Source: Plasmopara viticola (Eukaryota; Oomycota; Peronosporomycetes; Peronosporales; Peronosporaceae). Taken from it: a stretch of DNA of 32,031 nt. The position numbers were made by a program, and so were the translations under genes. Location: the NCBI GenBank assembly GCA_001695595.3, contig MBPM02000301.1, forward strand, positions 1 to 32,031. The letters run 5' to 3'. Shown here piece after piece: positions 1 to 10,763 of this stretch; position 1 is the first letter of the stretch, and every line of letters begins with the position of its first letter. The notes beneath the pieces are model-generated. The model was given only the letters and a program-made list of their open reading frames with translations, was not told the origin of the DNA and searched no databases.

Positions 1-1256
1 TTTTAATCCTTTTAGATGTGCTCGGACGCAATAGAGCCACACTTAGCGAGTGTTTACATCATTGAAGCGCTGAGACGCGTGCGGCCACAAATACGTTTTT
101 CTATCATTCTTTACGTGCACATACGTACTCGAGCCGCAACTAAATGTACAATCATTTTTCTAGAGTGCTGAGATGATGTGCGACGATAGATACGTCCTTC
201 CTGTCTTGAAAGACGCGCAAAGACGCAATAGAGATACAACAAAGCATCTAAATTCTCTCTTGAAGCGCTGAGACGTTGAACGACCATAGATACTTTCTTG
301 CAATGTATCGAAACGTTCCCAGCCGCAATAGGGCCACGACTAAGCGTACATTCACCTCATTTCAGCACTGGTACGCTGTACGACCATAGATACGTCTTTT
401 CGATCTTTTGAATTAAGCTCGGGCGCAAAAGAGCCACAACTAAGCGTGTTTTTACATCATTGAAGCGCTGAGACGCTGTACGGCCAAAAATACGTACTCT
501 CTGTCATTCAAGACGTGCACAGACGTACTCGAGCCGCAACTAAATGTACAATCATTTTCCAAGAGTGCTTGGATGATGTGCGACGATAGATACGTCCTTC
601 CTGTCTCGAAAGACGCGCAAAGATGCAATAGAGATAAAGCAAAGCTTATAATTACTCTCTTGAAGCGCTGAGACGTTGTACGACAATAGATACTTCCTTG
701 CAATCTATCAAAACGTTCACAACCGCAATAGGGCCACGACTAAGCGTACATTCACTTCATTTAAGCGCTGGTACGCGGTACGACCATAGATACGTCTTTT
801 CGATCTTTTAAATTAAGCTCGGGACAAAAGAGCCACAACTAAGCGTGTTTTTACATCATTGAAGCGCTGAGACGCTGTACGGCCACAAATACGTTATTTC
901 TGTCATTCAAGACGTGCACAGACGTACTCAAGCCGCGACTAAAAGTACAATTAATTTCCTAGAGTGCTTGGATGATGTGCGACGATAGATACGTCCTTCT
1001 TGTCTTGAAAGACGCGCAAAGATGCAATAGAGATACAACAAAGCATCTAATTTCTCTCTTGAAGCGCTGAGACGTTGTACGACCATAGAAACTTTCTTGC
1101 AATGTATCGAAACGTTCCCAGCCGCAATAGGGCCACGCCACATTCACTTCATTTGAGCACTGGTACGCTGTACGACTATAGATACTTCTTTTCGATCTTT
1201 TAAATTAAGCTCGGGCGCAATAGAGCCACAACTAAGCGTGTTTTTACATCATTGAA
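1..1256. repeat. Left-end diverged L units
   Basis: The end of a D monomer (1-66) is followed by three L units starting at 67, 465 and 864 (spacings 398, 399, 393). They carry variants not seen in the array core, such as CTTGCAATGTATCG in C and GAATTAAGCTCGGG or AAATTAAGCTCGGG in D. Some of the latter resemble the D monomer near 30380-30400 in the right flank, so this looks like an older part of the array than 4-29 kb. Confidence 0.88.
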
Positions 1257-2797
1257 GCGCTGAGACGCTGTACGGCCACAAATACGTACTTTCTAACATT
1301 CAAGACGTGAGCCGCAACTTAATGTACAATCATTCTCCTAGAGCGCTGAGGTAATGTGCGACGACAGATACGTCATCTCTGTCATTTAAGACGCGCACAG
1401 ATGCAATAGAGATACAACAAAGCCTATAATCACTCTGTTGAAGCGCTAAACGTTGTACGACCATAGATACTTCCTTTCAATCCATCGAAACGTTCACAGC
1501 CGCAATAGGGCCAAAACTAAGCGTACATTCGCTTCATTTAAGCGCTGGTCCGCTGTACGACCACCAATACGGCTTTTTAATCCCTTAAGATATGCTCGGA
1601 CGCAATAGAGCCACAACTTAGCGAGTGTTTACATAATTGAATCGCTGAAACGCTGTGTGGCCACAAATACGTACTTTCTAACATTCAAGACGTGAGCCGC
1701 AACTTAATGTACAATCATTCTCCTAGAGTGCTGAGGTAATGTGCGACGACAGATACGTCATCTCTGTCATTTAAGACGCGCACAGATGCAATAGAGATAC
1801 AACAAAGCCTATAATCACTCTGTTGAAGCGCTGAAACGTTGTACGACCATAGATACTTCCTTTCAATCCATCGAAACGTTCACAGCCGCAATAGGGCCAA
1901 AACTAAGCGTACATTCGCTTCATTTAAGCGCTGGTCCGCTGTACGACCACCGATACGGCTTTTTAATCCCTTAAGATATGCTCGGACGCAATAGAGCCAC
2001 AACTTAGCGAGTGTTTACATCATTGAAGCGCTGAAACGCTGTGTGGCCACAAATACGTACTTTCTAACATTCAAGACGTGAGCCGCAACTTAATGTACAA
2101 TCATTCTCCTAGAGCGCTGAGGTAATGTGCGACGACAGATACGTCATCTCTGTCATTTAAGACGCGCACAGATGCAATAGAGATACAACAAAGCTATAAT
2201 CACTCTGTTGAAGCGCTGAAACGTTGTACGACCATAGATACTTCCTTTCAATCCATCGAAACGTTCACAGCCGCAATAGGGCCAAAACTAAGCGTACATT
2301 CGCTTCATTTAAGCGCTGGTCGCGCTGTACGACCACCGATACGGCTTTTTAGCCCTTAAGATATGCTCGGACGCAATAGAGCCACAACTTAGCGAGTGTT
2401 TACATCATTGAAGCGCTGAAACGCTGTGTGGCCACAAATACGTACTTTCTAACATTCAAGACGTGAGCCGCAACTTAATGTACAATCATTCTCCTAGAGC
2501 GCTGAGGTAATGTGCGACGACAGATACGTCATCTCTGTCATTTAAGACGCGCACAGATGCAATAGAGATACAACAAAGCCTATAATCACTCTGTTGAAGC
2601 GCTGAAACGTTGTACGACCATAGATACTTCCTTTCAATCCATCGAAACGTTCACAGCCGCAATAGGGCCAAAACTAAGCGTACATTTACTTCATTTAAGC
2701 GCTGGTACGCTGTATGACCACAGATACGTCTTTTCAATCCTTTAGATGTGCTCGGACGCAATAGAGCCACAACTTAGCGAGTGTTTACACCATTGAA
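1257..2797. repeat. Four tandem short (S) units, about 385-bp period
   Basis: S units start at 1257, 1642, 2028 and 2413, with the next unit at 2798 (spacings 385, 386, 385, 385). All lack the 14-bp segment in A (GACGTGAGCCGC junction). They share markers I saw nowhere else: CGTCATCTCTGTC in all four and CCTTAAGATATGCTCGG in the first three. By eye they differ at only a handful of positions. From about 2680 the fourth unit switches to CATTTACTTCATTT and GGTACGCTGTATGACC, so the homogenised tract ends there. Confidence 0.92.
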
Positions 2798-4009
2798 GCG
2801 CTGAGACGCGGTGCGGCCACAAATACGTTTTTCTATCATTCTTTACGTGCACAGACGTACTCGAGCCGCAACTAAATGTACAATCATTTTTCTAGAGTGC
2901 TGAGATGATGTGCGACGATAGATACGTCCTTCCTGTCTTGAAAGACGCGCAAAGACGCAATAGAGATACAACAACGCTTATAATCGCTCTCTTGAAGCTC
3001 TGAGACGTTGTACGACCATAGATACTTCCTTCAATCTTTCGAAATGTTCACAGCCGTTATAGGTCCAAAACTAAGCGTACATTCGCTTCATTTAATCGCT
3101 GGTTCGCTGTACGACCACCGATACGGCTTTTTAATCCTTTTAGATGTGCTCGGACGCAATAGAGCCACAACTTAGCGAGTGTTTTCATCCTTAGCGAGTG
3201 TTTACATCATTGAAGCGCTGAGACGCGGTGCGGCCACAAATACGTTTTTCTATCATTCTTTACGTGCACATACGTACTCGAGCCGCAACTAAATGTACAA
3301 TCATTTTTCTAGAGTGCTGAGATGATGTGCGACGATAGATACGTCCTTCCTGTCTCAAAAGACGCGCAAAGACGCAATAGAGATACAACAACGCTTATAA
3401 TCGCTCTCTTGAAGCTCTGAGACGTTGTACGACCATTGATACTTCCCTTAATCTTTCGAAATGTTCACAGCCGTAATAGGGCTTAAACTAAGCGTACATT
3501 CGCTTCATTTAAGCGCTGGTTCGCTGTACGACCAACGATACGGCTTTTTAATCCCTTTAGATGTGCTCGGACGCAATAGAGGCACAACTTAGCGAGTGTT
3601 TTCATCATTGAAGCGCTGAGACGCGGTGCGGCCACAAATACGTTTTTCTATCATTCTTTACGTGCACAGACGTACTCGAGCCGCAACTAAATGTACAATC
3701 ATTTTCGAGAGTGCTGAGATGATGTGCGACGAAAGATACGTCCTTCCTGTCTTGAAAGACGCGCAAAGACGCAATAGAGATACAACAACGCTTATAATCG
3801 CTCTCTTGAAGCTCTGAGACGTTGTACGACCATAGATCCTTCCTTCAATCTTTCGAAATGTTCACAGCCGTAATAGGGCCAAAAGTAAGCGTACATTCGC
3901 TTCATTTAAGCGCTGGTCCGCTGTACGACCACCGACACGGCTTATTAATCCCTTTAGATGTGCTCGGACGCAATAGAGGCACAACTTAGCGAGTGTTTAC
4001 ATCATTGAA
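2798..4009. repeat. Three L units, starts 2798, 3215, 3613
   Basis: L units with the A start GACGCGGTGCGGCC and the variant TACGTTTTTCTATCATTC. The first is 417 bp because of a 19-bp internal duplication. The last unit carries TTTTCGAGAGTGCTGAG and, after it, CGGCTTATTAATCCC. Both markers recur near 8870 and 9110, about 5,170 bp (13 units) away. Confidence 0.9.
3172..3209. repeat. 19-bp tandem duplication in monomer D (copy at 3172)
   Basis: TTAGCGAGTGTTTTCATCC is directly followed by TTAGCGAGTGTTTACATCA, lengthening this unit to 417 bp. The duplication sits at the end of D, just before the next A monomer. Confidence 0.9.
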
Positions 4010-6795
4010 GCGCTGAAACGCTGTGTGGCCACAAATACGTACTTTCTAACATTCAAGACGTATCCGCAACTTAATGTACAATCATTCTCCTAGAGCGCTG
4101 AGGTAATGTGCGACGACAGATATGTCATTTCTGTCATTTTAGACGCGCACAGATGCAACAGAGATACAACAAAGCATATAATCACTCTGTTGAAGCGCTG
4201 AAACGTTGTACGACCATAGATACTTCCTTTCAATCTATCGAAACGTTCACAGCCGCAATAGGGCCAAAACTAAGCGTACATTTACTTCATTTAAGCGCTG
4301 GTACGCTGTATGACCACAGATACGTCTTTTCAATCCTTTTAGATGTGCTCGGACACAAACTAGCCACAACTAGCGAGTTTTGACATCATAAAGAGCGCTG
4401 AGATGCTGTGCGGACACAAATACGTACTTTCTGTCATTCAAGACGTGCACAGACGTACTCGAGCCGCGACTAAATGTACAATTAATTTCCTAGAGTGCTG
4501 GGATTATGTGCGAGGATAGATACGTCCTTTCTGTCTTGAAAGACGCGCAAAGACGCAATAAAGATAAAACAAAGCTTAGAATCACTCTCTTGAAGCGCTG
4601 AGACGTTGTACGACCATAGATACTTCCTTTCAATCTATCAAAACGTTCACACCGCAATAGGGCCACGACAAGCGTACATTTACTTCATTTAAGCGCTGGT
4701 ACGCTGTACGACCACAGATACGTCTTTTTAATCCTTTTAGATGTGCTCAGACGCAAAAGAGCCACAACTAAGCGTGTTTTTACATTATTGAAGCGCTGAG
4801 ACGCTGTGCGGCCACAAATACGTACTTTCTGTCATTCAAGACGTGCACAGACGTACTCGAGCCGCGACTAAATGTACAATTAATTTCCTAGAGTGCTGGG
4901 ATGATGTGCGACGTTAGATACGTCCTTCCTGTCTTGAAAGACGCGCAAAGACGCAATAGAGAAAAAACAAAGCTTAGAATCACTCTCTTGAAGCGCTGAA
5001 ACGTTGTACGACCAAATATACTTCTCTTCAATTTATCGAAACGTTCACAGCCGCAATAGGGTCAAACTAAGCGTACATTCGCTTCATTAAGCGCTGGTCC
5101 CCTGTACGACCACCGACACGGCTTTTTAATCCCTTTAGATGTGCTCGGACGCAATAGAGCCATAACTTAGCGAGAGTTTACATCCTTAGCGAGTGTTTAC
5201 ATCATTGAAGCGCTGAGACGCGGTGCGGCCACAAATACGTTTTTCTCATTCTTTACGTGCACAGACGTACTCGAGCCGCAACTAAATGTACAATCATTTT
5301 TCTAGAGTGCTGAGATGATGTGCGACGATAGATACGTCCTTCCTGTCTTGAAAGACGAGCAAAGACGCAATAGCGATACAACAACGCTTATAATCGCTCT
5401 TTTGAAGCTCTGAGACGTTGTACGACCATAGATACTTCTCTTCAATCTATCAAAACGTTCACACCGCAATAGGGCCACGACTAAGCGTACATTTACTTCA
5501 TTTAAGCGCTGGTACGCTGTATGACCACAGATACGTCTTTTCAATCCTTTAGATGTGCTCGGACGCAATAGAGCCACAACTTAGCGAGTGTTTACACCAT
5601 TGAAGCGCTGAGACGCGGTGCGGCCACAAATACGTTTTTCTATCATTCTTTACGTGCACAGACGTACTCGAGCCGCAACTAAATGTACAATCATTTTTCG
5701 TGAGTGCTGAGATGATGTGCGACGATAGATACGTCCTTCCTGTCTTGAAAGACGCGCAAAGACGCAATAAAGATAAAACAAAGCTTAGAATCACTCTCTT
5801 GAAGCGCTGAGACGATGTACGACCATAGATACTTCCTTTCAATCTATCAAAACGTTCACAACCGCAATAGGGCCAAAACTAAGCGTACATTTACTTCATT
5901 TAAGCGCTGGTACGCTGTACGACCACCGATACGGCTTTTTTATCCTTTTAGATGTGCTCAGACGCAAAAGAGCCACAACTAAGCGTGTGTTTACATCATT
6001 GAAGCGCTGAGACGCTGTGCGGCCACAAATACGTACTTTCTGTCATTCAAAACGTGCACAGACGTACTCGAGCCGCGAGTAAATGTACAATTAATTTCCT
6101 AGAGTGCTGGGATTATGTGCGACGATAGATACGTCCTTCCTGTCTTGAAAGACGCGCAAAGACGCAATAGAGATAAAACAAAGCTTAGAATCACTCTCTT
6201 GAAGCTCTGAAACGTTGTACGACCAAAGATACTTCTCTTCAATCTATCGAAACGTTCACAGCCGCAATAGGGTCAAAACTAAGCGTACATTCGCTTCATT
6301 TAAGCGCTGGTCCTGTACGACCACCGACACGGCTTTTTAATCCTTTAGATGTGCTCGGACGCAATAGAGCCACAACTTAGCATGTGTTTGCATAATTAAA
6401 GCACTGAGACGCTGTGTGGCCACAAATACGTACTTTCTGTCATTCAAAACGTGCACAGACGTACTCGAGCCGCGAGTAAATGTACAATTGATTTTCTAGA
6501 GTGCTGGGATTATGTGCGACGATAGATACGTCCTTCCTGTCTTGAAAGACGCGCAAAGACGCAATAGCGATACAACAACGCTTATAATCGCTCTTTTGAA
6601 GCTCTGAGACGTTGTACGACCATAGATACTTCTCTTCAATCTATCAAACGTTCACACCGCAATAGGGCCAACTAAGCGTACATTTACTTCATTTAAGCGC
6701 TGGTACGCTGTATGACCACAGATACGTCTTTTCAATCCTTTAGATGTGCTCGGACGCAATAGAGGCACAACTTAGCGAGTGTTTACATCATTGAA
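4010..6795. repeat. 7-unit higher-order block, S then six L (2,786 bp)
   Basis: One S unit (GACGTATCCGC junction, 15 bp shorter than A-long) is followed by six L units. The section from about 3950 to 5605 is repeated nearly unchanged from about 6738 to 8395 at an offset near 2,786 bp. That includes the shared 19-bp duplication at 5167-5204. Differences are mostly one- or two-base indels, for example ACAACTAGCG versus ACAACATAGCG. Confidence 0.9.
5167..5204. repeat. 19-bp tandem duplication in monomer D (copy at 5167)
   Basis: The same duplication as at 3172, with first copy TTAGCGAGAGTTTACATCC. It is shared with 7953, which has the same GAGAGTTT variant, 2,786 bp away. Confidence 0.9.
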
Positions 6796-9179
6796 GCGCT
6801 GAAACGCTGTGTGGCCACAAATACGTACTTTCTAACATTCAAGACGTATCCGCAACTTAATGTACAATCATTCTCCTAGAGCGCTGAGGTAATGTGCGAC
6901 GACAGATATGTCATTTCTGTCATTTTAGACGCGCACAGATGCAACAGAGATACAACAAAGCATATAATCACTCTGTTGAAGCGCTGAAACGTTGTACGAC
7001 CATAGATACTTCCTTTCAATCTATCGAAACGTTCACAGCCGCAATAGGGCCAAAACTAAGCGTACATTTACTTCATTTAAGCGCTGGTACGCTGTATGAC
7101 CACAGATACGTCTTTTCAATCCTTTTAGATGTGCTCGGACACAAACTAGCCACAACATAGCGAGTTTTGACATCATAAAGAGCGCTGAGATGCTGTGCGG
7201 CACAAATACGTACTTTCTGTCATTCGAGACGTGCACAGACGTACTCGAGCCGCGACTAAATGTACAATTAATTTCCTAGAGTGCTGGGATTATGTGCGAG
7301 ATAGATACGTCCTTTCTGTCTTGAAAGACGCGCAAAGACGCAATAAAGATAAAACAAAGCTTAGAATCACTCTCTTGAAGCACTGAGACGTTGTACGACC
7401 ATAGATACTTCCTTTCAATCTATCAAACGTTCACAACCGCAATAGGGCCACGACAAAGCGTACATTTACTTCATTTAAGCGCTGGTACGCTGTACGACCA
7501 CAGATACGTCTTTTTAATCCTTTTAGATGTGCTCAGACGCAAAAGAGCCACAACTAAGCGTGTTTTTACATTATTGAAGCGCTGAGACGCTGTGCGGCCA
7601 CAAATACGTACTTTCTGTCATTCAAGACGTGCACAGACGTACTCGAGCCGCGACTAAATGTACAATTAATTTCCTAGAGTGCTGGGATGATGTGCGACGT
7701 TAGATACGTCCTTCCTGTCTTGAAAGACGCGCAAAGACGCAATAGAGAAAAAACAAAGCTTAGAATCACTCTCTTGAAGCGCTGAAACGTTGTACGACCA
7801 AATATACTTCTCTTCAATTTATCGAAACGTTCACAGCCGCAATAGGGTCAAAACTAAGCGTACATTCGCTTCATTAAGCGCTGGTCCCCTGTACGACCAC
7901 CGACACGGCTTTTTAATCCTTTAGATGTGCTCGGACGCAATAGAGCCATAACTTAGCGAGAGTTTACATCCTTAGCGAGTGTTTACATCATTGAAGCGCT
8001 GAGACGCGGTGCGGCCACAAATACGTTTTTCTATCATTCACGTGCACAGACGTACTCGAGCCGCAACTAAATGTACAATCATTTTTCTAGAGTGCTGAGA
8101 TGATGTGCGACGATAGATACGTCCTTCCTGTCTTGAAAGACGCGCAAAGACGCAATAGCGATACAACAACGCTTATAATCGCTCTTTTGAAGCTCTGAGA
8201 CGTTGTACGACCATAGATACTTCTCTTCAATCTATCAAAACGTTCACACCGCAATAGGGCCACGACTAAGCGTACATTTACTTCATTTAAGCGCTGGTAC
8301 GCTGTATGACCACAGATACGTCTTTTCAATCCTTTAGATGTGCTCGGACGCAATAGAGCCACAACTTAGCGAGTGTTTACACATTGAAGCGCTGAGACGC
8401 TGTGCGGCCACAAATACGTACTTTCTGTCATTCAAGACGTGCACAGACGTACTCGAGCCGCGACTAAATGTACAATCATTTTTCGTGAGTGCTGAGATGA
8501 TGTGCGACGATAGATACGTCCTTCCTGTCTTAAAAGACGCGCAAAGACGCAATAGAGATACAACAACGCTTATAATCGCTCTCTTGAAGCTCTGAGACGT
8601 TGTACGACCATGATACTTCCTTAATCTTCGAAATGTTCACAGCCGCAATAGGGCCAAACTAAGCGTACATTCGCTTCATTTAAGCGCTGGTTCGCTGTAC
8701 GACCAACGATACGGCTTTTTAATCCCTTTAGATGTGCTCGGACGCAATAGAGCCACAACTTAGCGAGTGTTTTCATCATTGAAGCGCTGAGACGCGGTGC
8801 GGCCACAAATACGCTTTTCTATCATTCTTTACGTGCACAGACGTACTCGAGCCGCAACTAAATGTACAATCATTTTCGAGAGTGCTGAGATGATGTGCGA
8901 CGATAGATACGTCCTTCCTGTCTTGAAAGACGCGCAAAGACGCAATAGAGATAAAACAAAGCTTATAATCGCTCTCTTGAAGCTCTGAGACGTTGTACGA
9001 CCATAGATACTTCCTTCAATCTTCGAAACGTTCACAGCCGTAATAGGGCCAAAAGTAAGCGTACATTCGCTTCATTTAAGCGCTGGTCCGCTGTACGACC
9101 ACCGACACGGCTTATTAATCCCTTTAGATGTGCTCGGACGCAATAGAGGCACAACTTAGCGAGTGTTTACATCATTGAA
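6796..9179. repeat. 6-unit higher-order block, S then five L (2,384 bp)
   Basis: It starts with an S unit nearly identical to those at 4010 and 9180 (the variant ACAGATATGTCATTTCTGTC and the D variant GGACACAAACTAGCC). It has one L unit fewer than the block before it. Its last part, around 8700-9180, matches 3530-4010 (shared GTACGACCAACGATACGG at 3527 and near 8698). It therefore looks like a recombinant of the previous block with a section from further left. Confidence 0.9.
7953..7990. repeat. 19-bp tandem duplication in monomer D (copy at 7953)
   Basis: Identical in form to the one at 5167, including the GAGAGTTT variant. It shows that the flanking units were copied together. Confidence 0.9.
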
Positions 9180-9764
9180 GCGCTGAAACGCTGTGTGGCC
9201 ACAAATACGTACTTTCTAACATTCAAGACGTATCCGCAACTTAATGTACAATCATTCTCCTAGAGCGCTGAGGTAATGTGCGACGACAGATATGTCATTT
9301 CTGTCATTTTAGACGCGCACAGATGCAACAGAGATACAACAAAGCATATAATCACTCTGTTGAAGCGCTGAAACGTTGTACGACCATAGATACTTCCTTT
9401 CAATCTATCGAAACGTTCACAGCCGCAATAGGGCCAAAACTAAGCGTACATTTACTTCATTTAAGCGCTGGTACGCTGTATGACCACAGATACGTCTTTT
9501 CAATCCTTTTAGATGTGCTCGGACACAAACTAGCCACAACATAGCGAGTTTTGACATCATAAAGAGCGCTGAGATGCTGTGCGGACACAAATACGTACTT
9601 TCTGTCATTCAAGACGTGCACAGACGTACTCGAGCCGCGACTAAATGTACAATTAATTTCCTAGAGTGCTGGGATTATGTGCGAGATAGATACGTCCTTT
9701 CTGTCTTGAAAGACGCGCAAAGACGCAATAAAGATAAAACAAAGCTTAGAATCACTCTCTTGAA

Positions 9765-9864
9765 GCGCTGAGACGTTGTACGACCATAGATACTTCCTTT
9801 CAATCTATCAAAACGTTCACAACCGCAATAGGGCCACGACAAAGCGTACATTTACTTCATTTAA
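9765..9864. repeat. Monomer type C (exemplar)
   Basis: A 100-bp monomer starting GCGCTGAGACGTTGTACGAC. It holds the recognisable stretch CGTTCACAACCGCAATAGGG in its middle and ends CTTCATTTAA before the next GCGCTGG. Across the array C varies mainly at TATCAAAACG versus TATCGAAACG and at ATAGATACTTCC versus AAAGATACTTCT. These variants track the higher-order blocks. Confidence 0.9.
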
Positions 9865-9964
9865 GCGCTGGTACGCTGTACGACCACAGATACGTCTTTT
9901 TAATCCTTTTAGATGTGCTCAGACGCAAAAGAGCCACAACTAAGCGTGTTTTTACATCATTGAA
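9865..9964. repeat. Monomer type D (exemplar)
   Basis: A 100-bp monomer starting GCGCTGGTACGCTGTACGAC and ending CATCATTGAA. Its middle reads TTTTAGATGTGCTCAGACGC. D is closest to C (about 74 of 100 positions). Informative variants are GTGCTCGGACGC, GTGGTCGGACGT, GTGCTCGGACAC and the GGTCCGCTG start, each confined to particular parts of the window. Confidence 0.9.
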
Positions 9965-10064
9965 GCGCTGAGACGCTGTGCGGCCACAAATACGTACTTT
10001 CTGTCATTCAAGACGTGCACAGACGTACTCGAGCCGCGACTAAATGTACAATTAATTTCCTAGA
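9965..10064. repeat. Monomer type A, long form (exemplar)
   Basis: A 100-bp monomer starting GCGCTGAGACGCTGTGCGGC, with CTCGAG at 10028-10033 and the stretch GACGTGCACAGACGTACTCG before it. It ends ATTTCCTAGA. It holds 9 CpG in 100 bp. In short (S) units this monomer lacks 14 or 15 bp around the CTCGAG, which defines the S/L classes used in this annotation. Confidence 0.9.
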
Positions 10065-10164
10065 GTGCTGGGATGATGTGCGACGATAGATACGTCCTTC
10101 CTGTCTTGAAAGACGCGCAAAGACGCAATAGAGATAAAACAAAGCTTAGAATCACTCTCTTGAA
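10065..10164. repeat. Monomer type B (exemplar)
   Basis: A 100-bp monomer starting GTGCTGGGATGATGTGCGAC and ending CTCTCTTGAA. It carries a short dyad, GTCTTGAAAGAC, and an AAGCTT site. In S units B has a different form: it starts GCGCTGAGGTAATGTGCGAC, reads GTCATTTCTGTCATTTAAGA and has no AAGCTT site. The A-short deletion and the B variant are therefore linked. Confidence 0.9.
10103..10114. other. Short inverted repeat in monomer B
   Basis: GTCTTGAAAGAC is two 5-base complementary arms (GTCTT and AAGAC) with a 2-base centre. It is kept in most L-unit B monomers and degraded in S units (CTGTCATTTAAGAC) and in the right flank (GTCTTGGAAGAC). No binding protein is known for it; at this length it may be incidental. 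Confidence 0.5.
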
Positions 10165-10763
10165 GCTCTGAAACGTTGTACGACCAAAGATACTTCTCTT
10201 CAATCTATCGAAACGTTCACAGCCGCAATAGGGTCAAAACTAAGCGTACATTCGCTTCATTTAAGCGCTGGTCCCCTGTACGACCACCGACACGGCTTTT
10301 TAATCCCTTTAGATGTGCTCGGACGCAATAGAGCCACAACTTAGCATGTGTTTGCATAATTAAAGCACTGAGACGCTGTGTGGCCACAAATACGTACTTT
10401 CTGTCATTCAAAACGTGCACAGACGTACTCGAGCCGCGAGTAAATGTACAATTGATTTTCTAGAGTGCTGGGATTATGTGCGACGATAGATACGTCCTTC
10501 CTGTCTTGAAAGACGCGCAAAGACGCAATAGAGATACAACAACGCTTATAATCGCTCTCTTGAAGCTCTGAGACGTTGTACGACCATAGATCCTTCCTTC
10601 AATCTTTCGAAATGTTCACAGCCGTAATAGGGCCAAAACTAAGCGTACATTCGCTTCATTTAAGCGCTGGTCCGCTGTACGACCACCGACACGGCTTATG
10701 AATCCTTTTAGATGTGGTCGAACGTAATAGAGGCACAACTTAGCGAGTGTTTACATCATTGAA

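Larger units (their letters stand above)
9765..10164. repeat. Reference 400-bp repeat unit (C-D-A-B), no indels
   Basis: This is the cleanest unit found. It is exactly 400 bp and splits into four 100-bp monomers starting at 9765 (C), 9865 (D), 9965 (A) and 10065 (B). Stacked without gaps, C and D match at about 74 of 100 positions and A and B at about 66. Hand base counts give 95 C, 82 G and 28 CpG in 400 bp. It carries AGCGCT (AfeI) at the C, D and A monomer junctions, one CTCGAG (XhoI) in A and one AAGCTT (HindIII) in B. Unit lengths elsewhere differ through small deletions or duplications. Confidence 0.93.
9180..10763. repeat. 4-unit higher-order block, S then three L (1,584 bp)
   Basis: The third copy of the S-led block, shortened to four units. 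Its third unit region contains the indel-free 400-bp reference. Its last L unit carries the D/A variant TTAGCATGTGTTTGCATAAT, which recurs through the 10.7-16.7 kb region, so this block bridges two array neighbourhoods. Confidence 0.88.
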
